Below, piece after piece: positions 48,857 to 56,278 of a DNA stretch of 64,000 nt (the first letter of the stretch is position 1; each line of letters opens with the position of its first letter). The position numbers and the translations under genes were made by a program. The notes beneath the pieces were generated by a model. The model did no database searches. It was not told where the DNA came from and worked only from the letters and a program-made list of their open reading frames with translations. The stretch lies in assembly GCA_007376205.1 (NCBI GenBank), contig VMFU01000005.1, forward strand, positions 1 to 64,000, given 5' to 3'. The DNA comes from Candidatus Peregrinibacteria bacterium Gr01-1014_25. GTDB lineage: Bacteria; Patescibacteriota; Gracilibacteria; Peribacterales; Peribacteraceae.

Positions 48857-48888
48857 CTCATAGCTCACAGCCAATAGCTCAAAGCTGT
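48857..48888. repeat. Short-word repeat at the right edge of the S23 cassette
   Basis: CTCATAGCTCACAGCCAATA followed by GCTCAAAGCTGTG. It is the inverted counterpart of the patch at 48457-48486 and abuts the end of rlmD. Confidence 0.65.
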
Positions 48889-48889
48889 G

Positions 48890-50368
48890 CTATTTCCGCT
48901 GCAACAAACTCACCATCTCAATGTGCGCGGTGTGCGGGAACATATCGACGGGCTGGACGGTCCGCAGCTCGTATCCCGCCTTCAGGAACGCGCCCAGATC
49001 GCGCGCGAACGTCGCGGCGTTGCACGAGACGTAGACGATCTTCGCCGGCTTGTGCGCGAGAACGGCCTCGACGGCGTCCGGATGCAATCCCGCGCGCGGC
49101 GGATCGACCACGATGACGTCGAACGTGTACTTCGCGCCCGGTTTCAATTGCGATGCGAGCACCTGCTCGGTGCGGCCGCGGTAGAAGCTGATGTTGCCGA
49201 TGCGATTGTGACCGGCACTCTTGAGCGCGTCTTCGACGGCCGAGGGGTGGCTCTCGATGCCCACCACCCGCTGACAGAAGCGCGCGAGGTACTGTCCGAT
49301 CGTCCCCATCCCGCAGTACGCGTCCAGCACGGTGTCGCGGTCGGTGAGGTCCGCCGCCTGCCGTATGCCCTCGTAGAGCTTCTCCGCGCCCAGCGTGTTC
49401 GTCTGGAAGAAGGAGAACGGCGAAATGTCGAACGTGAGATCGAAGAGGCGCTCGGCGATCGTCGTCTTGCCGACGAGCGGATGGATTTTGGGTTGCTCGG
49501 GTTTGTCATTCAGGCCCGTGTTCTCGATGACCATCAGCGACGCCAGCCCGGGCCGGCCGGCGAAGCGCATGAAGTACTGGAACAGCGGCTCCAACTCCTT
49601 CTTCCGCGCATTCACCAGGAAGCAGATCATGTGCTCGCCCGTGTGGATGCCGCGCCGCAGGAGCAATGTGCGCAGAAGCCCCTTGTGCGTCTTGGGGTTG
49701 TGGACGGTGAGCTTTGTCTCCTGGATGAACCGGCGGATGTCCATGAGGAGCGTCCCGATCTGCTCGTCGTACAGGTGGCACTCGGTGATCGGCAGCACCG
49801 TGGACCACTGGCCAGGCTGGTGGAAGCCGATGGTGGGGTTCTCGTCGAAGTACACCCGGCGGCCCGAGCGCTCCTCCGCTCGCATCGATGCAAAGCCGAA
49901 AGACATCTCCAATTTGTTGCGGTAGTGGAACACCTGCGGGCTCGGCATGATGGTCAGAACCCGACCGGGCAGCGTGCGCCGCACGTCGGCATCGGCGGGA
50001 GTGAGGTGCTCGAGGGTTTCGCGGATGATCTCTTCCTTATAGAGAAGCTGCTTGTCGTAGGGCAGATTCTGCCAGGTGCAACCGCCGCAATCGTGGAAGT
50101 GCTGGCACCGCGGCTGAATCTCGCCCGGTGCTCGCCGCAGCACACGCTCCACTTTCGCCTCGGCGTACCGCTCTCGGCGTTTCGTGAGGGTGATCGCCAC
50201 CTCCTGGCCGGGGATGGCGTCGGCGACGAACACCGGCAAGCCGTCAATGTGGGCCAATCCCGCTCCTCCGTGCGTCACCTTCTCGATGACGACCGTATGT
50301 TGCTGGCCGGGATGCACTTCAGTAGCGCCTTTGGACGCTTGCGCGGGTGCGTCGTCGGTATTTGACAT
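48890..50368 (-). CDS. 23S rRNA (uracil-5-)-methyltransferase, RlmD/RumA family
   Basis: 492 residues: an N-terminal TRAM domain (HTVVIEKVTHGGAGLAHIDG), an iron-sulfur cysteine cluster (CQHFHDCGGC), and a SAM-dependent methyltransferase domain with DAYCGMGTIGQYLA, VVDPPRAGLHPDA and the catalytic cysteine in YVSCNAATFARD. It makes m5U in 23S rRNA (U1939 in E. coli); the exact site here is not known. It is divergent from the metallopeptidase gene across 46 AT-rich bases. Confidence 0.92.
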   Translation of the reverse strand: MSNTDDAPAQASKGATEVHPGQQHTVVIEKVTHGGAGLAHIDGLPVFVADAIPGQEVAITLTKRRERYAEAKVERVLRRAPGEIQPRCQHFHDCGGCTWQNLPYDKQLLYKEEIIRETLEHLTPADADVRRTLPGRVLTIMPSPQVFHYRNKLEMSFGFASMRAEERSGRRVYFDENPTIGFHQPGQWSTVLPITECHLYDEQIGTLLMDIRRFIQETKLTVHNPKTHKGLLRTLLLRRGIHTGEHMICFLVNARKKELEPLFQYFMRFAGRPGLASLMVIENTGLNDKPEQPKIHPLVGKTTIAERLFDLTFDISPFSFFQTNTLGAEKLYEGIRQAADLTDRDTVLDAYCGMGTIGQYLARFCQRVVGIESHPSAVEDALKSAGHNRIGNISFYRGRTEQVLASQLKPGAKYTFDVIVVDPPRAGLHPDAVEAVLAHKPAKIVYVSCNAATFARDLGAFLKAGYELRTVQPVDMFPHTAHIEMVSLLQRK

Positions 50369-50414
50369 GAAAGAATAAATATGGTAATAATATCACCTTT
50401 TGCCTCCTGGCACG

Positions 50415-51212
50415 ATGCGGAAAGCGGCATACCTCCCACTCATCGGCCTTCTGCTGGCCATCGCTCCCGTCGCGCGGCCTGTGCCTGCAAGTGTAGTACG
50501 AAGCGTCTCCGACGCAAGGCAAAGCGAGCTGTTTGCACTGCACGCGGCGCCCACACGGAAAAGCGCCCGCCCGCTGCCCGCCGCGCTGGCGCACCGCGAT
50601 ATCCCTGCATCCTTGCGAGGCGTTCTCGCGGAGACGTTGGAAGCGCTGCCCGGCTGCCGCAAGACGCTGCGCAACGTGTTCATCCGCAGTGACGGCAGCA
50701 TCCCGCGCGCGTTCGGCGGTGACAAGAGCATCCTGCTCAACGGCAATCTCCCCGTCGACGAAGTGCGCGCGCTCTTCATCCACGAGTGCGGGCACGTCAC
50801 GGACCTGGGTTGGCTGCGCGGCTCGGCCGCCGCGGCACCGAGCGGCTTCCGGGACGGCAGCATCGTCATCCGGGCGGACGATCCCAGCGTGGACTTCTAT
50901 CGCATCTCCTGGACCGATGAACGCACGCATCGACAGGGTGTGAGCGACGAGGATTTCGTCTCCGAGTACAGCTCGTGGGATCCGTGGGAAGATTTCGCGG
51001 AGAGCTATACGTACTACTTCCTGCACGAGGAGGATTTCCGCCGCCGCGCGCAGGAGAACGACGCCCTGCGCCGCAAGCTCGACTGGCTGGAAACGCACGT
51101 CTTCACGGACTTCACACCCGTCGCCACGGGACTCTACGTCGCGGACGGGAGGGTGCCGTGGGATGTGACGCTGTTGCCGTACAAGTGGGAACATCCGAAC
51201 GCAAACCCATAA
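50415..51212 (+). CDS. Secreted zinc metallopeptidase-like protein
   Basis: The start MRKAAYLPLIGLLLAIAP gives 265 residues with a signal peptide. LFIHECGHVTDLG is a zincin HExxH motif, and the acidic DPWEDFAESYTYYF could supply the third ligand, as in gluzincins. NVFIRSDGSIPRAFGG precedes it. It probably acts outside the membrane; the substrate is not known. Upstream AT-rich TATGGTAATAATATC may hold its -10 and that of rlmD on the other strand. Confidence 0.72.
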   Translation: MRKAAYLPLIGLLLAIAPVARPVPASVVRSVSDARQSELFALHAAPTRKSARPLPAALAHRDIPASLRGVLAETLEALPGCRKTLRNVFIRSDGSIPRAFGGDKSILLNGNLPVDEVRALFIHECGHVTDLGWLRGSAAAAPSGFRDGSIVIRADDPSVDFYRISWTDERTHRQGVSDEDFVSEYSSWDPWEDFAESYTYYFLHEEDFRRRAQENDALRRKLDWLETHVFTDFTPVATGLYVADGRVPWDVTLLPYKWEHPNANP

Positions 51213-51214
51213 AC

Positions 51215-51250
51215 TGTCAAAATCGAATTTCGCATTTCGAGTTTCGCACA
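51215..51250. repeat. Short-word repeat, TTTCGCATTTCGAG type
   Basis: CGAATTTCGCATTTCGAGTT contains three TTTCG words. It lies between the metallopeptidase gene and the polyprenyl-transferase-like gene. Confidence 0.45.
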
Positions 51251-51271
51251 TGCAGAGTTACCCTTGGTCCT

Positions 51272-52075
51272 GTGCGTCGTGTCCTCCTCACGCTCCTCTG
51301 GCTTGTCACGGATTCCATCGTCTACCTCGCCGCGTACGGCCTGGCATACGGCGTGAAGGTGGGTTGGATTCTGTCGACGGATCTGCCCGTCGATACCTAC
51401 CTGTCGGCGGTCGCCATTACCGTTCCGGGCTGGCTCTTCGTCATGGTCACCATGCGCAACTTCAGCTTGAGCCGCGGGCAGGCAACGGCGAAGAACCTGG
51501 CCTACATCGCCTACGCCTGCGTCATCGGCATGGCGGGAGTGGCGCTGGTCTTCTACTTCCTCAACCAGCTGCTCTTCAGCAGGGAACTCTTGCTCCTCGG
51601 CGGCATGTTCTCCGTGGGCGGCGTCTTCGTCTGGCACGCGACGTTCGACCACCTGCAACGGTGGCTGCTGCGCATGGGGCCGCCGACCTATCCCCTGCTC
51701 ATCATCGGCACGAACCGTGAGGCGCAGCGTCTCGTGGAACTCCTGCAACGCGAGCGTTCGCCGATCACGCCTGTCGCCATCCTCGACGGCCGCGGCGGAG
51801 GGCCGAAGAGCGTCGCGGGTATTCCCGTCGTCGGCAAGCTCAATGCGCTCGAGGAGACGATCCGCCGCTTTCACATCACGCACCTCGTACAATGCGACCA
51901 GCTGGAGCAGAGCATCAACCTGGTGAGCGTCTGCCGCGCGCACGGCCTGACGTACCTCCTTCTGCCCTTCACGCTCGGCGTCGTCGAGCCGTACGTCCCG
52001 ACCGAAACCCTCGGCGGCAAACCGGTCATCGCCGTCCACCCGCGCAACGCGTGGTGGGAGTGGTTTTTTCGGTAA
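51272..52075 (+). CDS. Polyprenyl sugar-phosphotransferase N-terminal half, lacking the catalytic domain
   Basis: From GTG (VRRVLLTLLWLV) the protein has 267 residues. Four membrane spans are followed by a Rossmann-type CoA-binding-3 domain (YPLLIIGTNREAQRLVELLQ, IPVVGKLNALEETIRRFHIT). This is the N-terminal half of WbaP/PglC-type enzymes that start glycan synthesis on undecaprenyl phosphate. The chain stops at PRNAWWEWFFR, about where the catalytic bacterial sugar transferase domain should begin, and no such domain follows in any frame. It may be a truncated gene or a regulator. The next gene, a sugar nucleotidyltransferase, fits glycan work. Confidence 0.7.
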   Translation: MRRVLLTLLWLVTDSIVYLAAYGLAYGVKVGWILSTDLPVDTYLSAVAITVPGWLFVMVTMRNFSLSRGQATAKNLAYIAYACVIGMAGVALVFYFLNQLLFSRELLLLGGMFSVGGVFVWHATFDHLQRWLLRMGPPTYPLLIIGTNREAQRLVELLQRERSPITPVAILDGRGGGPKSVAGIPVVGKLNALEETIRRFHITHLVQCDQLEQSINLVSVCRAHGLTYLLLPFTLGVVEPYVPTETLGGKPVIAVHPRNAWWEWFFR

Positions 52076-52153
52076 CGCGGAAGGGCCACCCCTGGTGTCC
52101 CTCCCGCGAACCCACCCTTCCTCATAAGGAGTCCTCCATGCACGGGGCCCACG

Positions 52154-52180
52154 AGACCCGCGCTGTCGGACGGGTCTTTC
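52154..52180 (+). terminator. Possible terminator before the nucleotidyltransferase gene
   Basis: 7-bp stem AGACCCG / CGGGTCT with a 10-base loop, followed by TTC. Weak T-run; it is 78 bases after the preceding stop. Confidence 0.35.
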
Positions 52181-52208
52181 GATCTGCTATTCTCCAGTGC
52201 CTACTATT

Positions 52209-53159
52209 ATGCGCGCATTCATCCTCGCCGGCGGCTTTGCCACCCGCCTCTGGCCGCTCACGGAAAAGCGGGCGAAGCCGCTGCTGCCGCTCGCCGGTGT
52301 TCCGCTGCTCACGCGGCTGGTCGACGCCGTGCCGCCGCACATCCCCGTCACTGTCAGCACAAACGCGGCTTTCGCGGACGGTTTTGCGGCGTGGCGCGCG
52401 ACGATGCGGCGCCCGGACATCGACGTGATCATCGAACAGACGGTGCATGAAGGCGAGAAGCTCGGCGCTCTCGGCGCCGTCGCGCAGTGGATTGCAGCGA
52501 CCGGCGTGGACGAAGGCCTCCTTCTCCTCACGGGCGACAACTACCTGGGGTTCCGGATGGACGACTTTCTCGCGGCGTACGACGGCAACGTTCCCCTCCT
52601 CGCGGCACACGACTTGGGAGACGTCGCGCGCGCCAGGGCGTTCGGGACGGTGGTGCTCGATGCCGACGGCCGGAGCGTTCGCTCGTTCGAAGAGAAGCCC
52701 GCCAAGCCGAAGAGCAGCCTGGTGAATACGGGGTGCTCTGCGTTGCCGGCGAAGACATTGCCGCTGCTCGTGGAGCATGCCCGGAAGCACCCCGACAATG
52801 TCGGCGGCGTCTTCGAAGCCCTCCTCGCCGCGGGATGGGCGGTGCACTGCTTCCAGTTCCACGAGCCGTGGTTCGACATCGGTTCGTTCGACGCCTACCT
52901 CGAAGCGACTCGCGCGCTCGTCGGCGATGCCGTGGTCGGTGACGCTTCCGCCATGACGGGGACGACGTGCGCGGGCAGCGTGGTCCTGGGTAATGCCTCA
53001 CGGGTCTCGGGCAGCAGCCTGCGCAATGTGGTCCTCTTCGAACGCTGCAGTGTGGAAGATTGCGTCCTGGAAGATTGCGTCGTGGACGACGACTGCGTCC
53101 TCAAAGGCATCGATCTACGCGGCAAGATGCTGCGGGCGGGGACGGTGTTGCGGGATTAG
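52209..53159 (+). CDS. Sugar-nucleotidyltransferase (NDP-sugar pyrophosphorylase family)
   Basis: The start MRAFILAGGFATRLWPLT gives 316 residues. The signature LAGGFATRLWPLTEKRAKPLLPLAG is complete, and GDNYLGFRMDDFLAAY and FDIGSFDAYLEA are family landmarks. A short left-handed helix domain with hexapeptides (TTCAGSVVLGNASRVSGSSL) ends the chain. It activates a sugar-1-phosphate with NTP. TATTCT at 52188-52193 is a likely -10, with a short leader. It is co-directional with the polyprenyl-transferase-like gene. Confidence 0.9.
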   Translation: MRAFILAGGFATRLWPLTEKRAKPLLPLAGVPLLTRLVDAVPPHIPVTVSTNAAFADGFAAWRATMRRPDIDVIIEQTVHEGEKLGALGAVAQWIAATGVDEGLLLLTGDNYLGFRMDDFLAAYDGNVPLLAAHDLGDVARARAFGTVVLDADGRSVRSFEEKPAKPKSSLVNTGCSALPAKTLPLLVEHARKHPDNVGGVFEALLAAGWAVHCFQFHEPWFDIGSFDAYLEATRALVGDAVVGDASAMTGTTCAGSVVLGNASRVSGSSLRNVVLFERCSVEDCVLEDCVVDDDCVLKGIDLRGKMLRAGTVLRD

Positions 53160-53184
53160 GGCCCTCTCCCTACACTCATGACCC

Positions 53185-53847
53185 ATGCGTTATGCCATAG
53201 CGGCGGGCTTCGCCGCACTTCTTCTGACCACCGGCTGCAGCGGCAATACCGTCGTCCGGTACAAGCTGACCTTCGACACGCCGGGCGCGGGCGACCAACA
53301 GGAGCTGACCCTGGCCTCCATCCGTACCATCGAACGGCGCCTGGAGAGCATGGGAGAGCAGTTGGTCGATAAGGAGGTCACCGTGGAGAGCGGCTCATCG
53401 CTTCTGACCATCACCGTGGCGGACCGCACGATCGCCGATCTTCTGACGGAAGACCTGACCCAGCCACTCCAGTTCCGCATCATGGAACAGGCACCGGAGG
53501 CGCAGGCCGACACCGTCGTCATCGGACACGGCGGTTTCCGCGAGACCGGCATCGACGATCGCTCTCTCTACAGCGCATCGGCCAGTGAGGACGCGGAGAA
53601 GAAAGGCATCATCCAGCTCGCCTTCACCGACCAGGGTCGCACGGCGCTAGCGGGCGTGTTCCGCCGGAACAAAGGGGCGTATATCGGCCTCTTCGTCCGC
53701 GGCCGGCTGGCGAGCAAACTGTTAGTCGAGAGCGACACGCTCCGCGAGCACATCGTCATCCGCGACCTGCCCACAAGCGAGATCGCCCGCGTCTTCGCCG
53801 ACGATCTGAACGTCGGCATCCATGTGACGTTTACGCGCCTCCCCTGA
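53185..53847 (+). CDS. SecD periplasmic-domain-like lipoprotein
   Basis: 220 residues with a lipobox (LLLTTGC). The mature part follows the soluble domain of SecD: VVRYKLTFDTPGAGDQQ, SIRTIERRLESMG, FRIMEQAPEAQ, FTDQGRTALAGVFRRNKGAYIGLFV and IVIRDLPTSEIARVFADDLNVG. No membrane channel segments are present. It lies 7 bases before secD and is transcribed with it; TACACT (53171-53176) is 8 bases before the start. It might be a gene-duplication product that binds exported proteins next to SecD. Confidence 0.65.
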   Translation: MRYAIAAGFAALLLTTGCSGNTVVRYKLTFDTPGAGDQQELTLASIRTIERRLESMGEQLVDKEVTVESGSSLLTITVADRTIADLLTEDLTQPLQFRIMEQAPEAQADTVVIGHGGFRETGIDDRSLYSASASEDAEKKGIIQLAFTDQGRTALAGVFRRNKGAYIGLFVRGRLASKLLVESDTLREHIVIRDLPTSEIARVFADDLNVGIHVTFTRLP

Positions 53848-53854
53848 TCCATCA

Positions 53855-56278
53855 ATGCAGCGCCGTTCTCCCATCGTCACCAAGGCCGCACTCGCTATCG
53901 CAAGCGTGTTGATCGTGCTCTTCGCCATTCCGCAGTCGTGGCGCGGCTTCCTTCCGGGCATTCTCGGTTCCGCGAATTTCCGCTTCGGGCTGGATCTGGC
54001 GGGAGGAACGCAACTCGATTTCCGCATTTCCGAGGATGAGATCGCCCAGCAGCTTGCGCAACTCGATGCCGAGGAAGCCGCTCTCGGTTCCGCTACCGGA
54101 GACCGTCGCAATGAGATCGCATTCCAGCGCCAGGTCCTGCGGGATCAGCAAAGCAACATCGTCGAAGCGATCCGCACGGTGCTGGAGCGCCGCATCAACG
54201 CGCTTGGCGTCAGCGAGGCGACGATCACTCCATCGTACGTCGGCAATGAGAAGCATTTGCTCGTGGAATGCCCAGGCGTCATCGACGTGCAGAAATGCAT
54301 CGAAACCGTCGGGAAGACGATCCAACTGGAATTCAAGGAAGAGCACACGGAAGCGACGGCGGCCTTCGAGACCTCCGTTCGCGCCAAGGCGGATCAGGCC
54401 ATGTCCCGCATCCGCGCAGGGGAAACGCTGCAAGCCGTCGGACAGGATATGGGTGATGAGCTTGGCATGTCCTACACCGAGGAGCGGCAGTACTTCCGTG
54501 AGCAGTTGCCCAAGGGCCTGGAGGAACTCTTCCAGCGCTCTCCGGCCGCCGGCATCCTGCGACGGGAGGTGACGGTCACGGTGGCCCAGCCACAAGAAGA
54601 CGGCACGACGGAGCAGCGCGAGATCAAAGGCGTTGCGCTCGCCGAACTGACCCAGCCACGATCGACCGCGGAGCGCGGACTCAATCGCGCCGACGAAGCT
54701 TTTCCTCTCCTCGCGCAGCAGGAGAAGGATCTCTCGTACCGCCAGAGTAAAGAAGAGCGTTTGACGTCCGCCTCCCCCGCGCGTCTCGCCGCCGCACTCA
54801 AAAGCATGAAGCCGGGCGAACTCCGCGCGGTGGGCATGGAGGACGGCTCCGCGCACGTGCTCTTCCTGCGCCTGTTCACCCCGGGCCGCGAAGAAATGGC
54901 CGCGAGCCATATCCTCGTGAGTTATCGCGGCGCCGCGCAGGCGGATCCGTCCGTGACACGTACCAAGGAAGAGGCTCTTGCCCGCGCTCAGGAGCTCAAG
55001 CGGCAGTTGGACGCCGGTGCCAGCTTCCCCCGTCTCGCGACAGCCGCCTCCGACGGTCCGTCGGGCAAGACCGGCGGCAGCCTCGGCACGTTCGGACGCG
55101 GAACGATGGTGCCGGAATTCGAGAGGATCGCGTTTGCCTTGCCGAAGGGCGCCATCAGCGCTCCCGTCGAGACGCCATTCGGTTATCACCTCATCCGCGC
55201 CGACTCCTCGCCCACGACGTCTCCCGACGTGGTCTCGTACGACGACCTGCGGATTCCCGCTGGCCCGGATGCGGAGATGCGCGGCAACGGCATCATCGGC
55301 AAGCTGCAATCGGGCCTCGTCAAAAAGCAGGAGCCGGTCGTCACCGCCCGTCTCCTCTTCTTCTCCCTCGTCCCAAGCGGATGGCAGGACACGCAGCTCG
55401 ACGGCAAGCACTTCCGTTCGGCCGCCGTCACGACGGACCCCACGACGAACTTCCCGGTGGTGCAGATCCTCTTCGACAGCGAGGGCGGCCGCCTTTTCCA
55501 GGAGCTCACGAAACGCAACATCGAGAAGCGCATCGCCATTTTCGTCGGCGGAGAACTGGTATCGGCCCCGGTCGTGCGCGAGGAGATCGCGGGCGGGTCG
55601 GCGGTCATTTCCGGCAGCACCTCCTTCGATGAGGCACGGCAGCTGGCCACGGACCTCAACACCGGCGCGATCCCCGCTCCCATCCACCTCGTCGGACAGC
55701 GCACCGTTGAGCCGACCCTGGGAGCCGACGCGCTCCGCACTTCCGCGCTCGCCGGGTTCTTCGGCATTCTCGTCGTCATGCTCTACATGCTCGTGATGTA
55801 CCGTGTGTTCGGCATCCTGGCGAACATCTCCCTTGCCGTCTATGCCCTGCTCTTCCTCACCATCCTCAAGCTCCCGCTCTTCCTCGTCACGGGACAGTAC
55901 ATCGTCCTGACGCTCGCGGGCGCGGCCGGCCTGATCCTGTCCATCGGCATGGCCGTGGACACGAACGTGCTGATCTTCGAGCGCATCCGCGAAGAATTGC
56001 GGCGCGGTAAGCCCCTGAAAACAAGCATCGAAACGGGCTTCACCCGCTCCTGGCCGAGCATCCGCGACTCGAACGTCGCCACGATCATCACGTGCTCGCT
56101 TCTCTTCATCATCGGCACATCGATCGTCCGCGGTTTCGCCGTCACGCTTGGCATGGGCGTCGTCATCTCCATGTTCACGGGCATCACCGTCACGCGCTGG
56201 ATCTGCCGCTGGGTTGCTTCTTCTGCCTACGCACATCTACTGCTGCCGCGCGTGAGCACGGTCAGCCAGCAGGCATAA
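53855..56278 (+). CDS. secD: SecD with a parvulin (PpiC) domain inserted in the periplasmic region
   Basis: 807 residues, far above the usual 400-620. SecD parts: first span, FRFGLDLAGGTQLDF (about 43-57), ERRINALGVSEATI, LLVECPGV, then later FDSEGGRLFQELT, VISGSTSFDEARQLATDL, the TM2-6 block and SIGMAVDTNVLIFERIREEL. Residues about 345-450 are a parvulin peptidyl-prolyl isomerase (AASHILVSYRG, GGSLGTFGRGTMVPEFERIA, PVETPFGYHLIRAD), and residues about 178-245 look like a degenerate second one. SecD uses the proton or sodium gradient to pull proteins out of the Sec channel. No secF follows; the next gene points the other way. Confidence 0.9.
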   Translation: MQRRSPIVTKAALAIASVLIVLFAIPQSWRGFLPGILGSANFRFGLDLAGGTQLDFRISEDEIAQQLAQLDAEEAALGSATGDRRNEIAFQRQVLRDQQSNIVEAIRTVLERRINALGVSEATITPSYVGNEKHLLVECPGVIDVQKCIETVGKTIQLEFKEEHTEATAAFETSVRAKADQAMSRIRAGETLQAVGQDMGDELGMSYTEERQYFREQLPKGLEELFQRSPAAGILRREVTVTVAQPQEDGTTEQREIKGVALAELTQPRSTAERGLNRADEAFPLLAQQEKDLSYRQSKEERLTSASPARLAAALKSMKPGELRAVGMEDGSAHVLFLRLFTPGREEMAASHILVSYRGAAQADPSVTRTKEEALARAQELKRQLDAGASFPRLATAASDGPSGKTGGSLGTFGRGTMVPEFERIAFALPKGAISAPVETPFGYHLIRADSSPTTSPDVVSYDDLRIPAGPDAEMRGNGIIGKLQSGLVKKQEPVVTARLLFFSLVPSGWQDTQLDGKHFRSAAVTTDPTTNFPVVQILFDSEGGRLFQELTKRNIEKRIAIFVGGELVSAPVVREEIAGGSAVISGSTSFDEARQLATDLNTGAIPAPIHLVGQRTVEPTLGADALRTSALAGFFGILVVMLYMLVMYRVFGILANISLAVYALLFLTILKLPLFLVTGQYIVLTLAGAAGLILSIGMAVDTNVLIFERIREELRRGKPLKTSIETGFTRSWPSIRDSNVATIITCSLLFIIGTSIVRGFAVTLGMGVVISMFTGITVTRWICRWVASSAYAHLLLPRVSTVSQQA

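Noticed and set aside
52138-52428. A reading frame starting MHGAHETRAV before the nucleotidyltransferase gene
   Set aside because: AAGGAGT precedes it, but the frame then runs out of phase through the nucleotidyltransferase gene and has no domain features.
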